A stretch of 64,000 nucleotides of DNA. Source: Sphingobium sp. YR768. Lineage in GTDB: Bacteria; Pseudomonadota; Alphaproteobacteria; Sphingomonadales; Sphingomonadaceae. The position numbers were made by a program, and so were the translations under genes. The stretch spans positions 62,001 through 126,000 of the forward strand of contig NZ_FOGE01000012.1 of NCBI RefSeq assembly GCF_900111125.1, written 5' to 3'. This document shows, piece after piece, positions 1-8,780 of the stretch (its first letter is position 1; every line of letters starts with the position of its first letter). Below the pieces are notes generated by a model, which did not search any database, was not told the DNA's origin, and worked only from the letters and a program-made list of their open reading frames with translations.

Positions 1-2441
1 TGATTGCGGTAGGCGGCTATGGCCGGGGCGAAATGGCGCCGCACAGCGACGTCGACATCGGTTTCATCACTCCCTGGAAGCCGACCGGCTGGACCGAGCA
101 GGTGATCGAATCCATGCTCTATTCGCTGTGGGATCTCGGCCTGAAGGTCGGCCATAGCAGCCGTTCGATCGACGAGACGATGCGGATGGCCAAGGCTGAC
201 CTGACCGTGCGCACCGCCTTGCTGGAAGCGCGCTATGTCTGGGGCGACCGGGCGCTGTACGAAGAGACGTCGGTCCGGTTCGACGCCGAGGTGATGCAGG
301 GCAATGCCCGCGCCTTCGTGACCGAGAAGCTGGAAGAGCGCGACGAGCGCCACAAAAGGATGGGCGACAGCCGCTATGTCGTCGAACCCAATGTGAAGGA
401 AGGCAAGGGCGGTCTGCGCGATCTGCACACTTTGTTCTGGATCGGCAAATATGTGAACCGGGTGCGATCGGTCGCCGAACTGGTCGATGTCGGCCTGCTG
501 ACCCAGGCCGAATTGCGCCAGTTCGAGAAGGCCGAGGATTTCCTGTGGGCGGTGCGATGCCATCTGCACACGATCACGGGCCGGGCCGAGGACCGGTTGA
601 CCTTCGATCTTCAGCTGGAAACGGCGACGCGAATGCACTTTACCGGCCGCGCCGGGCGATCGGGCGTCGAGCGCTTCATGCGCTATTATTTCCTGAATGC
701 GAAGACGGTGGGCGATCTGACGGCGGTATTTCTGGCCCATCTGGACGACCAGATGGGGCCGAAGGGGCGGCGCTATATCCCGTCCATCTTCCGCCGGCCC
801 AAGAAGCTGGACGGATTCGTGCTGGATCGCGGCCGGCTGTCGCTGCCGAGTGACGATTTTTTCCAGGCGGACCCGGTGCGGATGCTGGAAATATTTGCCG
901 TGGCGGACAAGCATGGCCTGCAAATCCACCCCAGCGCCATGCGCGCCGCCAGTCGGGACGCAGGGCTGATCACAGCCAAGGTCCGCAAGGACCCGCGCGC
1001 CAACGCTGCCTTTCTGGAGGTGCTGACATCGCCACGCGACCCGGAGACGGTGTTGCGCTGGATGAACGAATCCACGGTGTTCGGCCGCTTCATTCCCGAC
1101 TTCCGCCGGGTCGTCGCGCAGATGCAGTTCGACATGTATCATCACTACACCGTCGATGAGCATACGATCCGCGCGGTCGGCCTGCTTTCCCGCATAGAGA
1201 AGGGGGAATTGCCGACCGACCACCCCCTTGCCACCGACCTGATGGGCAAGATCCTGTCGCGCCGGGTGCTCTATGTCGCGGTGCTGCTGCACGACATAGC
1301 CAAGGGGCGCGGTGGCGACCACAGCCTGCTGGGCGCGGAAGTGGCGGAACATCTCTGCCCGCGGCTGGGCCTGACCCCGGCCGAGACGGAGACCGTCGCC
1401 TGGCTGGTGCGCTATCACCTGCTGATGTCGGCCACCGCCTTCAAACGCGATCTGGCGGACTATAAGACCATTCTCGATTTCGTCGATGTGGTGCAGAGTC
1501 CCGAGCGACTGCGCCTGCTGCTGTGCCTGACGGTAGTGGACATTCGCGCGGTCGGCCCGGGCGTGTGGAACAGCTGGAAGCGGCAGTTGCTGGGCGATCT
1601 CTATGATTCGGCCGAAGAAGTGCTGCGTCTGGGACATAAGCAGAAGGGCCGGGGCGAGCGCGTTATCGCCAAGCAGGAAGGGTTGCGCCGGGCTCTGGGC
1701 GTCGACGAGGCGACGTTCGAAGCGTTCAGCAAGCGACTGCCGGAATCCTACTGGATCGCCGAGCCTGAAGACATATTGTTTCACAATGCTCAGCATATAT
1801 TGGCGGCGGGCGAATCCCCCCTGTCGATCGCGGCGCAATTTTATCCGCAGCGCGGCGCGACTCTCGTCACCGTCTATGCGGCGGACCATCCCGGCCTGTT
1901 CTATCGCATCGCCGGCGCCATCCATCTGGCCGGCGGCAACATCATCGACGCACGCATCCATACGACGCGCGATGGCGTGGCGATCGACAATTTCCTGGTG
2001 CAGGACCCGCTGGGCGGTGCCTTCCACAGCCCGGAACAACTGACCCGCATCCGCAACGCGATCGAGGATTCGTTGTCGAACCGGCATCGGCTGATCACCA
2101 AGCTGGCGGCACGTCCCCTACCCCGCACCCGCGCCGAAGCTTTCCGCATCGAACCCAATGTGCTGATCGACAACAAGGCGTCGAACCGCTTCACCGTGGT
2201 CGAGGTGAATGCGCGCGATCGGCCGGCGCTGCTGTTCAGCCTCGCCAATGCGCTGTTCCAGTCGAAGGTGACAGTGCATAGCGCCCATGTCGCGACCTAT
2301 GGCGAGCGCGCGGTCGATACTTTCTACGTCACCGACCTGCTGGGCGGGAAGATCGAGAGCAGGGGCCGGTTGCAGACGCTGGAGCGGCGTTTGCTGGAAG
2401 CGGCAGGCGGTGAGGTGGGCGAAGCGCTGGAGATGGCGTGA
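1..2441 (+). CDS. glnD: [Protein-PII] uridylyltransferase / uridylyl-removing enzyme, 5'-truncated by window edge
   Basis: GlnD senses nitrogen by adding UMP to, or removing it from, PII proteins in the cytoplasm. The reading frame is open from base 3, and the first visible residues already form the nucleotidyltransferase motif GGYGRGE followed by HSDVD. The true start therefore lies before the window, and the ATG at 33 is internal. An HD domain (LLHDIAKG, about residue 415 of the visible part) is the uridylyl-removing site. Two C-terminal ACT domains (roughly residues 610-690 and 720-800) would bind glutamine. The C-terminus is intact. It converges with the L,D-transpeptidase gene across a hairpin. 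Confidence 0.97.
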   Translation, partial: IAVGGYGRGEMAPHSDVDIGFITPWKPTGWTEQVIESMLYSLWDLGLKVGHSSRSIDETMRMAKADLTVRTALLEARYVWGDRALYEETSVRFDAEVMQGNARAFVTEKLEERDERHKRMGDSRYVVEPNVKEGKGGLRDLHTLFWIGKYVNRVRSVAELVDVGLLTQAELRQFEKAEDFLWAVRCHLHTITGRAEDRLTFDLQLETATRMHFTGRAGRSGVERFMRYYFLNAKTVGDLTAVFLAHLDDQMGPKGRRYIPSIFRRPKKLDGFVLDRGRLSLPSDDFFQADPVRMLEIFAVADKHGLQIHPSAMRAASRDAGLITAKVRKDPRANAAFLEVLTSPRDPETVLRWMNESTVFGRFIPDFRRVVAQMQFDMYHHYTVDEHTIRAVGLLSRIEKGELPTDHPLATDLMGKILSRRVLYVAVLLHDIAKGRGGDHSLLGAEVAEHLCPRLGLTPAETETVAWLVRYHLLMSATAFKRDLADYKTILDFVDVVQSPERLRLLLCLTVVDIRAVGPGVWNSWKRQLLGDLYDSAEEVLRLGHKQKGRGERVIAKQEGLRRALGVDEATFEAFSKRLPESYWIAEPEDILFHNAQHILAAGESPLSIAAQFYPQRGATLVTVYAADHPGLFYRIAGAIHLAGGNIIDARIHTTRDGVAIDNFLVQDPLGGAFHSPEQLTRIRNAIEDSLSNRHRLITKLAARPLPRTRAEAFRIEPNVLIDNKASNRFTVVEVNARDRPALLFSLANALFQSKVTVHSAHVATYGERAVDTFYVTDLLGGKIESRGRLQTLERRLLEAAGGEVGEALEMA

Positions 2442-2450
2442 GCAAAGTCG

Positions 2451-2474
2451 GTGCTCCTGCTTGCGCAGGAGCAC
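2451..2474. repeat. Palindromic hairpin repeat, copy A (convergent 3' end)
   Basis: A perfect 10-bp stem (GTGCTCCTGC / GCAGGAGCAC) with a 4-base loop sits between the convergent glnD and L,D-transpeptidase genes. On the plus strand it is followed by GTTGCTTTTATC, so it could end glnD transcripts. The core CCTGCTTNCGCAGGAGC recurs at 36293-36315 and 55574-55598, also between convergent genes, so this looks like a dispersed REP-like element used as a terminator. Confidence 0.7.
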
Positions 2475-2481
2475 GTTGCTT

Positions 2482-3042
2482 TTATCTGATCTCCATCGCG
2501 TCGTCGGGCGTGAGCAGGGGTAACAGGCACAGCATGTCTTCCCGCTCGATCGCGACGCAGCCCGCCGTGGGGCGGCCTTCGGACAGATGGAAGAAGATCG
2601 CACTGCCGTGCCCCTGCACCGGTGGTGCGTCATTATGGCCCAGCACGACGATGACATCATAGGCGTCGTCGCTACGGATCAAGCTTTCGGCGGAGAAGGT
2701 GCGCGGCAGGCGGACGGGGCGGTTATAGGCCGGGTCGGCGATATCGTCCGACCAGCCGTCGTTCGCGCGCACCCAGCGCCATGGCAGACGCAGACCGCTT
2801 GCCTCGACCTTGCCCCGCCGCAACAGCACCCCCCGGATCGGCCATGTGCCGATCGGCGTGCAGCCATCCCCTTCCCGCTTGTCCGCAGCCGCACAGACGC
2901 CGCCCCGGCCGATCGTGCAGGCCATAGTCAGATCGCCAAATGTCAGGCGGCCCGCGCCGCTATCGACGCGGACCAGAGTCCTGCCTTTCTTTTGCGTGAT
3001 TTTCGAGCCGTCAGATGTTCCATCTGACTTAAAATCACTCAT
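2482..3042 (-). CDS. L,D-transpeptidase (YkuD-fold) family protein
   Basis: This is a 186-residue protein of the L,D-transpeptidase catalytic family, which crosslinks peptidoglycan through 3-3 bridges or attaches proteins to it. The signature is in the C-terminal half: HNDAPP, then GHGSAIFFHL, then the catalytic PTAGCVAI with the nucleophilic cysteine. No signal peptide is visible at the N-terminus, which is polar (MSDFKSDGTSDGSK), so export is uncertain. Its ATG overlaps the ribA stop by four bases (ATGA), implying translational coupling. The family call is secure, the substrate is not. Confidence 0.88.
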   Translation of the reverse strand: MSDFKSDGTSDGSKITQKKGRTLVRVDSGAGRLTFGDLTMACTIGRGGVCAAADKREGDGCTPIGTWPIRGVLLRRGKVEASGLRLPWRWVRANDGWSDDIADPAYNRPVRLPRTFSAESLIRSDDAYDVIVVLGHNDAPPVQGHGSAIFFHLSEGRPTAGCVAIEREDMLCLLPLLTPDDAMEIR

Positions 3043-4100
3043 AGCTGGTGGCCAGTGCGGTCGCGCTTGGTGGCGAGATAGCGTTCATTATGGGGGTTGG
3101 TGGGCAGGATGATCGGCAGTCGCTCGCGCACCTTGATGCCGGCCGCTTCCAGCCCCGTCACCTTGTTGGGATTGTTGGTGAGAAGGCGCACCTGTCCGAC
3201 ACCCAGCAGGTCCAGCATTCGCGCGGCGACCGAGAAATCGCGCGCGTCGATCGCAAAACCAAGGCGGACATTGGCGTCGACCGTATCGAAGCCCTGGTCC
3301 TGCATCGCATAGGCCCGCAGCTTGTTGACGAGGCCAATGCCGCGCCCTTCCTGCCGCAAATATAGGAGGATGCCCCAGGGCGCGTCGGCAATGCGATGCA
3401 ACGCCTCATGCAATTGCGGGCCGCAGTCGCATTTCAGGCTGCCCAGCACATCGCCGGTCAGGCATTCACTATGCAGGCGGATGACGGGGGGCGAGGAATC
3501 GCGCTGGCCCACGATCAGCGCGATATGTTCGCGCGGTTCGTCCGGGCTGCGGAAGGCGACGATTTCCGCGCTCTCGCTAGCGGACACTGGCAGGCGCGCA
3601 CGGGTGGCGATGGCCAAGTGAATCGCGTCGTCATAGGCGGCGATATCTTCGGCGCTGAGCTCTACCTCGGCCGGACCATCGCCTTCCAGCAGGAAGTAAG
3701 CGGGGAGGATCCCGGCCAGCCGTGCCAGGCGGAGGGCCGCCTTGGCCGCCTGTGGCGCAGGCAGCGCGCGGGCGCGGAACGGCCCCTTGAGCGGCGAGGC
3801 GAGGTCGAGAACCGGGTCGGCGATGGCGGTGGCCGCGTCCGCATCTATCCATGGCGTGCGCTCGACCAGCACCGGCCATTCGGGATCGGCGGCGGCCAGT
3901 TGGTTGGCCAGCTTCAAGGTTTCGGCGCGGGCGGCGGAAATCAGGATGTCGGCCCGCCCGTCGGGATCGAAATCGGCCAGCGTCACGGCGTCCGCCCCCT
4001 CGATCGCCATCAGGCGGATCGCGCCGTCGGGCGCGGTCAGGCGGATCGCCCAGCCACGACGCAGCGCATCGATCGCGCGGGCAGCCTGCCGCCCGTGCAT
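3039..4100 (-). CDS. ribA: GTP cyclohydrolase II
   Basis: RibA opens GTP to start riboflavin synthesis in the cytoplasm. The catalytic domain is the C-terminal 190 residues. The zinc ligands are C213, C224 and C226 (C-x10-C-x-C spacing), followed by RQEGRGIGL at 249-257 and the TNNPNK segment near 308. The N-terminal 150 residues are an extension beyond the roughly 200-residue E. coli enzyme. I do not see the DHBP synthase (RibB) signature in it. The gene overlaps xth by one base (TGATG) and the L,D-transpeptidase by four, so the three genes form one transcript. Confidence 0.94.
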   Translation of the reverse strand: MHGRQAARAIDALRRGWAIRLTAPDGAIRLMAIEGADAVTLADFDPDGRADILISAARAETLKLANQLAAADPEWPVLVERTPWIDADAATAIADPVLDLASPLKGPFRARALPAPQAAKAALRLARLAGILPAYFLLEGDGPAEVELSAEDIAAYDDAIHLAIATRARLPVSASESAEIVAFRSPDEPREHIALIVGQRDSSPPVIRLHSECLTGDVLGSLKCDCGPQLHEALHRIADAPWGILLYLRQEGRGIGLVNKLRAYAMQDQGFDTVDANVRLGFAIDARDFSVAARMLDLLGVGQVRLLTNNPNKVTGLEAAGIKVRERLPIILPTNPHNERYLATKRDRTGHQL

Positions 4101-4897
4101 CAGAAGGCGAACTCGGTGATGATCGGGATATGGTCGGACGGCTTGACCCAGCTACGCGCCGGTTCGACCAGGCGGTGGCTGACCGCCTTGTCGGCGACGT
4201 CGTGCGTCATCCACATATGATCGAGGCGACGGCCGCGATCCGATTCCGCCCAGTCCTTCGCGCGATAGCTCCACCAAGTGTAAAGGCGGGCGGGCGCGGG
4301 GTGGAAATGACGGCCGATATCGACCCAGTCGTTCGACGCCTGCAACCGGGCGAGGATTTCGCATTCGATCGGCGTGTGGCTAACGACGTTCAGCAACTGC
4401 TTGTGGCTCCACACGTCGCTTTCCAGCGGCGCGATGTTGAAGTCGCCGGTTAGAATCGTCGGCTTCTTGTCGAGCGCGGACGACCATTGGATCATCCGTT
4501 CGATGAAATCGAGCTTCTGGCCGAATTTGGGGTTCACTTCCCGATCGGGAACGTCGCCACCAGCCGGAACATAGACATTCTCGATCCGCACGCCATTTTC
4601 GAGCCGAACGCCGACATGGCGCGCTTCGCCATTGGCCTGCCAGTCGAACCGGTCGTCCTCGTAAATCGGCACCTTGCTCATGATCGCGACGCCATGATGC
4701 ATGCGCTGACCGTTCAGCACCTGATGCACATAGCCCAGCCGTTTGAACATTTCGGTGGGATAGATTTCGTTCACCACCTTGGTTTCCTGAAGGCAGAGAA
4801 TGTCGGGCGCTTCCTGACGGAGCAGCTGTTCGACGATGTCGATGCGCGCGCGGACGGAGTTGATGTTCCAGGAGCAGATGGAAAGGGTGTCGGCCAT
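4100..4897 (-). CDS. xth: Exodeoxyribonuclease III (AP endonuclease)
   Basis: This is an EEP-fold nuclease that cleaves DNA at abasic sites and degrades duplex DNA 3' to 5'. I start it at the ATG at 4897 (MADTLSICSWNINSVRAR), because the family always begins with the CSWNINS strand. The frame stays open for 20 more residues upstream, but they do not resemble the family. Metal and catalytic motifs are LQETK, TGDFNIAP and a C-terminal SDHIPI. Length 265 residues is normal. It is the first gene of the xth-ribA-L,D-transpeptidase operon. Confidence 0.95.
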   Translation of the reverse strand: MADTLSICSWNINSVRARIDIVEQLLRQEAPDILCLQETKVVNEIYPTEMFKRLGYVHQVLNGQRMHHGVAIMSKVPIYEDDRFDWQANGEARHVGVRLENGVRIENVYVPAGGDVPDREVNPKFGQKLDFIERMIQWSSALDKKPTILTGDFNIAPLESDVWSHKQLLNVVSHTPIECEILARLQASNDWVDIGRHFHPAPARLYTWWSYRAKDWAESDRGRRLDHMWMTHDVADKAVSHRLVEPARSWVKPSDHIPIITEFAF

Positions 4898-4961
4898 GTT
4901 ACGCCAACTAGGAGCGCACGCGCCGTTGCGCAAGCGGCAGGACAAGATGGCGGACAAAGTA

Positions 4962-4995
4962 AGACCCCCGCTCCGGGGGCGTGGAACGGGGGTCT
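4962..4995 (-). terminator. Hairpin between lolA and xth
   Basis: A perfect 9-bp inverted repeat (AGACCCCCG at 4962-4970, CGGGGGTCT at 4987-4995) lies downstream of lolA and upstream of xth. On the minus strand it is followed by TTACTTTGTCC, a poor T tract. It may end lolA transcripts, but a role in the xth leader is equally possible. Confidence 0.45.
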
Positions 4996-5104
4996 CGATC
5001 GCGCCCTTGAAGCGCTTTGCGACGGAAGATGGGGACCGGGTAACAGGGGGGAAATCCCGGTTCTGCCTTCCGCCGTGAGTTACTGATTAGCGCCCCGGAT
5101 ATGA

Positions 5105-5144
5105 GCGGCAGATGAACGGAAAAGAAACTTTGTTCATCTGCCGC
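5105..5144 (-). terminator. Strong hairpin immediately after lolA
   Basis: A perfect 13-bp inverted repeat (GCGGCAGATGAAC at 5105-5117, GTTCATCTGCCGC at 5132-5144) with a 14-base loop begins 15 bases after the lolA stop. No T run follows on either strand, so it is either a terminator without a classical U tract or a 3'-end stabilising structure. Confidence 0.5.
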
Positions 5145-5158
5145 GCGGAGCGCTCGAT

Positions 5159-5797
5159 TCAGCCGCCGGCCGAGCGCCCCTTGGGTCGCGGATCGGTCCA
5201 GCGGAAGGCGGAATCGGCGACCGGAACGCCATAGCGCTGGTTGGTCAGGCGCACCGCCGTCCGGTTATTCTGGGCGTCGAGCGCGACCCAGCCATATAGT
5301 TGCAGGCCCGCCGGGCTGGCCGCGTCCTTTTTGAAGATCATGGAGATGGTGCCATATTCGGGCCGCTTAGGATCGCGCACCTGCACGCTCAGGATCGACG
5401 GATCGCCGGTCTGCACCATCTTGCCATATCTGGACAATTTGGTGGGATCGAGCAGCGCGCCCAGCGGCGAGTTGCCGATCGGCCAGCGCTGCACCTGGCG
5501 CACTTCATAATCGATCATGGTCAGCGCCTTGCCATCGCCCACGATCAGCAGCGGTATACCCTTCTGATATTGGAATCGGACCTTGCCCGGCTGCTTGATC
5601 GTCAACTGGCCTGTCAGCGTCTGGCCGTTGCGGTCCGTCTGGCTGAAATCGGCGGTCAGGGTGGTGAGCGCCCGAAGGGCGGCATCGACCTTCGCAAGGT
5701 CGGACTGGTCCTGCTGCGCGACCGCGGAGCTGGTCGGGACGATCAGCGGCGCGGTAGCAGCAAGGGCAAGCGCGAGGGGCGCAATCATGCGCTTCAT
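5159..5797 (-). CDS. lolA: Outer-membrane lipoprotein carrier protein LolA
   Basis: LolA ferries lipoproteins across the periplasm from the LolCDE complex to the outer membrane. The protein has a clear signal peptide (MKRMIAPLALALAATAPL through the AVAQQ cleavage region). The LolA fold follows with LTADFSQTDRNGQ and a central GDGKAL / IDYE region. I choose the ATG at 5797. The frame can open at a TTG at 5806, but GGAG sits 9 bases before the ATG. About 212 residues is the usual length. It lies downstream of ftsK, as in many alphaproteobacteria, separated by a small-RNA-like element. Confidence 0.93.
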   Translation of the reverse strand: MKRMIAPLALALAATAPLIVPTSSAVAQQDQSDLAKVDAALRALTTLTADFSQTDRNGQTLTGQLTIKQPGKVRFQYQKGIPLLIVGDGKALTMIDYEVRQVQRWPIGNSPLGALLDPTKLSRYGKMVQTGDPSILSVQVRDPKRPEYGTISMIFKKDAASPAGLQLYGWVALDAQNNRTAVRLTNQRYGVPVADSAFRWTDPRPKGRSAGG

Positions 5798-6046
5798 GGC
5801 ATTCAACTCCGATTGTCTGGAAGAGGAGAGCTAGGCGATGCGGCTTGAACCCGTTGTGAACCCGCCTGTTCCGAAATAGCAAGCTTTGGCTATTGGGTAA
5901 GGTGATGGGGGAGAGCATCCATGCAAAGCCGGAAAGGCTCAATCCCCCATGCTCCCGCCTCGCCCTGCCGGTCTGACCGGCGGCACCGCTCCAATTATGT
6001 TATCGGCGCGGCAGCAGCAGGCGCACGCCTAGACAGTTTCGCGCAT
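5798..6046. other. Non-coding stretch between lolA and the sRNA-like element
   Basis: No gene is visible here. It contains the lolA ribosome-binding site and a nested stem-loop at 5905-5950. The outer 7-bp stem is ATGGGGG / CCCCCAT, and an inner AAGCC / GGCT pairing lies in the loop. It could be part of the lolA 5' leader. I see no confident promoter. Confidence 0.35.
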
Positions 6047-6077
6047 AAAAAAAAGGCCGATCTGACGACCGGCCCTT
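6047..6077 (-). terminator. Rho-independent terminator of sRNA copy 1
   Basis: On the minus strand an 8-bp stem (5' arm 6077-6070, 3' arm 6059-6052, one G-T pair, 10-base loop) is followed directly by a run of T (A at 6047-6054 on the plus strand). It is a textbook intrinsic terminator. It could also end read-through transcripts from ftsK. Confidence 0.85.
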
Positions 6078-6183
6078 GAAAGTTTTTAGGAGAGGATGCC
6101 TGAAAGGCCTGCTCTCTATGTTCGAACCGGTTCATTCTCGCAAATGCGAAGGCCGAAAGAGCGATTGCGCGTCATGCAATCGT
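6047..6183 (-). ncRNA. Putative small RNA element, copy 1 (anti-SD motif plus intrinsic terminator)
   Basis: Read on the minus strand, this unit has five parts. First is a box CGATTGC-N7-GCAATCG. Then comes TTCGCATTTGCGA at 6138-6150, then a 26-base variable part. A 28-base core at 6084-6111 contains the small hairpin GCCTTTCAGGC and the single-stranded motif AUCCUCUCCU. Last is a Rho-independent terminator ending in eight T. The same architecture recurs at 13592-13724 with identical core and identical spacings, but a different terminator sequence. This is the hallmark of an alphaproteobacterial trans-acting sRNA that blocks Shine-Dalgarno sites. The 5' end is undetermined: the two upstream boxes may be promoter DNA, making the RNA only about 65 nt. 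Family membership (suhB/mmgR-like) is unverified. Confidence 0.72.
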
Positions 6184-6200
6184 CACGCGTTTCCTGCCAT

Positions 6201-8519
6201 TCAGAGCGGATTTCCATTCTCGTCGCGCAGCACTTCGCGGCGGCCGACATGGTTGGGCGGGCCGACCAGCCCTTCCTCTTCCATCCGTTCGATCAGGCGC
6301 GCGGCGCTGTTGTAGCCGACACGGAGCTGGCGTTGCAGCCAGCTGGTCGAGGCCTTCTGATTCTCGAAGACGAGCTGGCATGCCTTGCGGAACAGTTGGG
6401 CGTCCGGGCTGTCATCGCCAAGATCGACCCCGTCGAGCGCGAAGCTGCCTTCTTCCGGCTCCTCGGTGACGGCGGAGATATAATCGGGCTGGCCCTGCGC
6501 GCGCCAATGGTCGGCGACCACGCGGACTTCATCGTCGGAAACGAAGGGACCATGGACGCGGGTCAGCCCCTTGCCGCCATGCATGTAGAGCATGTCGCCC
6601 TTGCCCAGCAGCTGTTCGGCGCCCTGCTCGCCCAGGATGGTGCGGCTGTCGATCTTCGACGTCACGAAGAAGCTGATGCGGGTCGGCAGGTTCGCCTTGA
6701 TGACGCCGGTGATGACGTCCACCGAAGGCCGCTGCGTCGCCAGGATCAGGTGGATGCCCGCCGCGCGAGCCTTCTGCGCCAGACGCTGGATCAGGAATTC
6801 GACTTCCTTGCCCGCCGTCATCATGAGGTCGGCCAGTTCGTCGACCACCACCACGATCTGCGGCAGCGGCTGGAAATCGAGCTGCTCCTCTTCATAGATG
6901 GGCTTGCCGGTGTCGGGGTCATAGCCGGTCTGGACCCGCCTACCGAGCGGCTTGCCCTTGGCCTTGGCTGCGCGGACCTTCTCATTATAATTGGCGAGGT
7001 TGCGGACGGAAATGGAGGCCATCATGCGATAGCGGTCCTCCATCTGCTCCACCGCCCATTTCAAGGCGCGGATCGCCTTGGCAGGCTCCGTCACGACCGG
7101 CGAGAGGAGGTGCGGAATGTCGTCATAGGTCGACAATTCCAGCATCTTGGGATCGATCATGATCAGGCGCAGCTGATCCGGCGTCATGCGGTAGAGCAGC
7201 GACAGGATCATCGCATTGAGGCCGACCGACTTGCCCGAACCGGTCGTACCGGCGATCAGCAAATGCGGCATCGGCGCCAGATCGGCGATGATCGGTTCGC
7301 CCGAGATATTCTTGCCCAGGATGATCGGCAGGGTCGCTTCCTGCATGAACTGTTCGCTGGTGATCAGTTCGCGGAAGGACACGCCCTCCCGGTTCGCATT
7401 GGGCAATTCGATGCCGATCACGGTGCGGCCGGGGATCGTCGCGACGCGCGCCGAGAGCGCCGACATGTTGCGGGCGATATCGTCCGCCAACGCGATCACG
7501 CGGCTCGCCTTGATGCCCGGCGCCGGTTCCAGTTCATACATGGTGACGACCGGGCCGGGGCGGACTTCGACGATATTCCCCTTCACATGGAAATCGTCGA
7601 GCACGGATTCGAGCAGGCGGGCGTTGCGCTCCAGCGCGGCCTTGTCGATCTTGCCACCCTGACTGGCGGGCACGGGATTGAGCAGGTCCGGCGAGGGCAG
7701 CGACGAATTGCCGAACAGATCGTCCTGACTGACCGGCGCCATCGATCGTTGCACCGGAGCGGGCTTGGGCGTCTGGATGGTGATCGGCGGCTTGGGTTCG
7801 TTCGACACCTGCTTGCGCGGGGCGATGACGCGCTCGACCGGCTCGTCATCGTCATCATCCGCCACGAGGCCACCGCCCGCAAAGGACAGGCTGGGGCGCG
7901 GCAGGCTGAGTTTCGGCAGCGAAGGCCGACGCAGCGCAATGATCGGCTTTTCCAGCGCCAGGCTGCGATAGCAGGTGAAGAGGCCGACGATCAGGCTGAG
8001 GACGATCAGCACACCCCTGATCCAGGGCGCGGCAGCGGGCGCCTGTGCTGTCAGACTGGCAATGCCCTTGGCCGTGACGAGGCCTATCACCCCACCCCAG
8101 CCGGCAGGCAGGCCGACCAGCGGTTCCATCTGGAACAGCGCGAGCGCGATTCCGATCAGGGCAATGCCGAACAGGCATTTGCCGAACTGCGCCTTCCACC
8201 CGGACATGTCCTGATCGCCCCACAGACGACGCGCGGTAATTCCCATCAGCGGCAGGATGAGGGCGACAGGTACGCCGAACAGCCAGAGCAGGAAGTCGGC
8301 GGCCCATGCCCCGGGCGCCTGCATGATATTGGCGACATGATCGCCCGCGACGGTGTTCATCGACGGATCGCTGGGGGCATAGCTGAGCAGCGCCAGCGCC
8401 AGGAACAGGGTCGCCAGCATGAGCGCGATCGCGCCAATCAGCGCGCCGCTGCGGATGAGGCTGCGCTTGAGCATTTCACGCCATTCCGGCGAGCGTTTCA
8501 CGGTGCGGCCGACGGCCAT
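6201..8519 (-). CDS. ftsK: DNA translocase FtsK
   Basis: FtsK is a septum-bound motor that pumps the terminus region during division and activates XerCD at dif. The first 200 residues hold about four membrane helices (for example ALIGAIALMLATLFLALALL near residue 30). A proline-rich linker follows. The motor carries Walker A GTTGSGKSVGLN near residue 425 and Walker B VVVVDELADLMMT near 550. The C-terminal 60 residues are the winged-helix gamma domain (STSWLQRQLRVGYNSAARLI), which reads KOPS sites. At 772 residues it is a normal short-linker form. A long open frame on the opposite strand (6096-8780) is a compositional shadow. Confidence 0.97.
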   Translation of the reverse strand: MAVGRTVKRSPEWREMLKRSLIRSGALIGAIALMLATLFLALALLSYAPSDPSMNTVAGDHVANIMQAPGAWAADFLLWLFGVPVALILPLMGITARRLWGDQDMSGWKAQFGKCLFGIALIGIALALFQMEPLVGLPAGWGGVIGLVTAKGIASLTAQAPAAAPWIRGVLIVLSLIVGLFTCYRSLALEKPIIALRRPSLPKLSLPRPSLSFAGGGLVADDDDDEPVERVIAPRKQVSNEPKPPITIQTPKPAPVQRSMAPVSQDDLFGNSSLPSPDLLNPVPASQGGKIDKAALERNARLLESVLDDFHVKGNIVEVRPGPVVTMYELEPAPGIKASRVIALADDIARNMSALSARVATIPGRTVIGIELPNANREGVSFRELITSEQFMQEATLPIILGKNISGEPIIADLAPMPHLLIAGTTGSGKSVGLNAMILSLLYRMTPDQLRLIMIDPKMLELSTYDDIPHLLSPVVTEPAKAIRALKWAVEQMEDRYRMMASISVRNLANYNEKVRAAKAKGKPLGRRVQTGYDPDTGKPIYEEEQLDFQPLPQIVVVVDELADLMMTAGKEVEFLIQRLAQKARAAGIHLILATQRPSVDVITGVIKANLPTRISFFVTSKIDSRTILGEQGAEQLLGKGDMLYMHGGKGLTRVHGPFVSDDEVRVVADHWRAQGQPDYISAVTEEPEEGSFALDGVDLGDDSPDAQLFRKACQLVFENQKASTSWLQRQLRVGYNSAARLIERMEEEGLVGPPNHVGRREVLRDENGNPL

Positions 8520-8681
8520 ATTATTCGATGTCCCCCAAATGTTCCGTTTCGGTACAATGCGCCGAGGGGGGAGTCGCCGTCAAGTGCGGGGCCTCTCGGC
8601 TTGTCCCGCCCCATCCGTAACAACCCGTATCGAGGCGGCGGGGACAGGCAGGATGGAAGGGGCGGGAAAGGAATCCGTCCC

Positions 8682-8780
8682 ATGATCACAGCCCTCTATC
8701 CCACTCTGGTCGCGCTGGCGCTCGGCCTGTTTGCTGCGACCATGATTTTCGTCAGCGTCGAGGACCGGCTGAAGAACTGA
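8682..8780 (+). CDS. Small single-pass membrane protein (32 aa)
   Basis: A short frame begins at the ATG at 8682 after GGAAAGGAA (Shine-Dalgarno-like, spacing about 8). It encodes 32 residues starting MITALYPTLVALALGL. One hydrophobic helix is followed by a charged tail ending EDRLKN. It is divergent from ftsK and overlaps the 3' end of the convergent acetyltransferase gene by 29 bases. The sequence looks like a real one-helix protein and not random GC-rich translation. I do not recognise it and cannot assign a function. Confidence 0.5.
   Translation: MITALYPTLVALALGLFAATMIFVSVEDRLKN

Noticed and set aside
6096..8780. 894-codon open frame on the plus strand opposite ftsK
   Set aside because: It mirrors ftsK codons (GC-rich, stop-poor antisense), the translation is low-complexity Arg/Gly/Asp-rich, and no family is recognisable. 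Only its last 32 codons may be a separate small gene.
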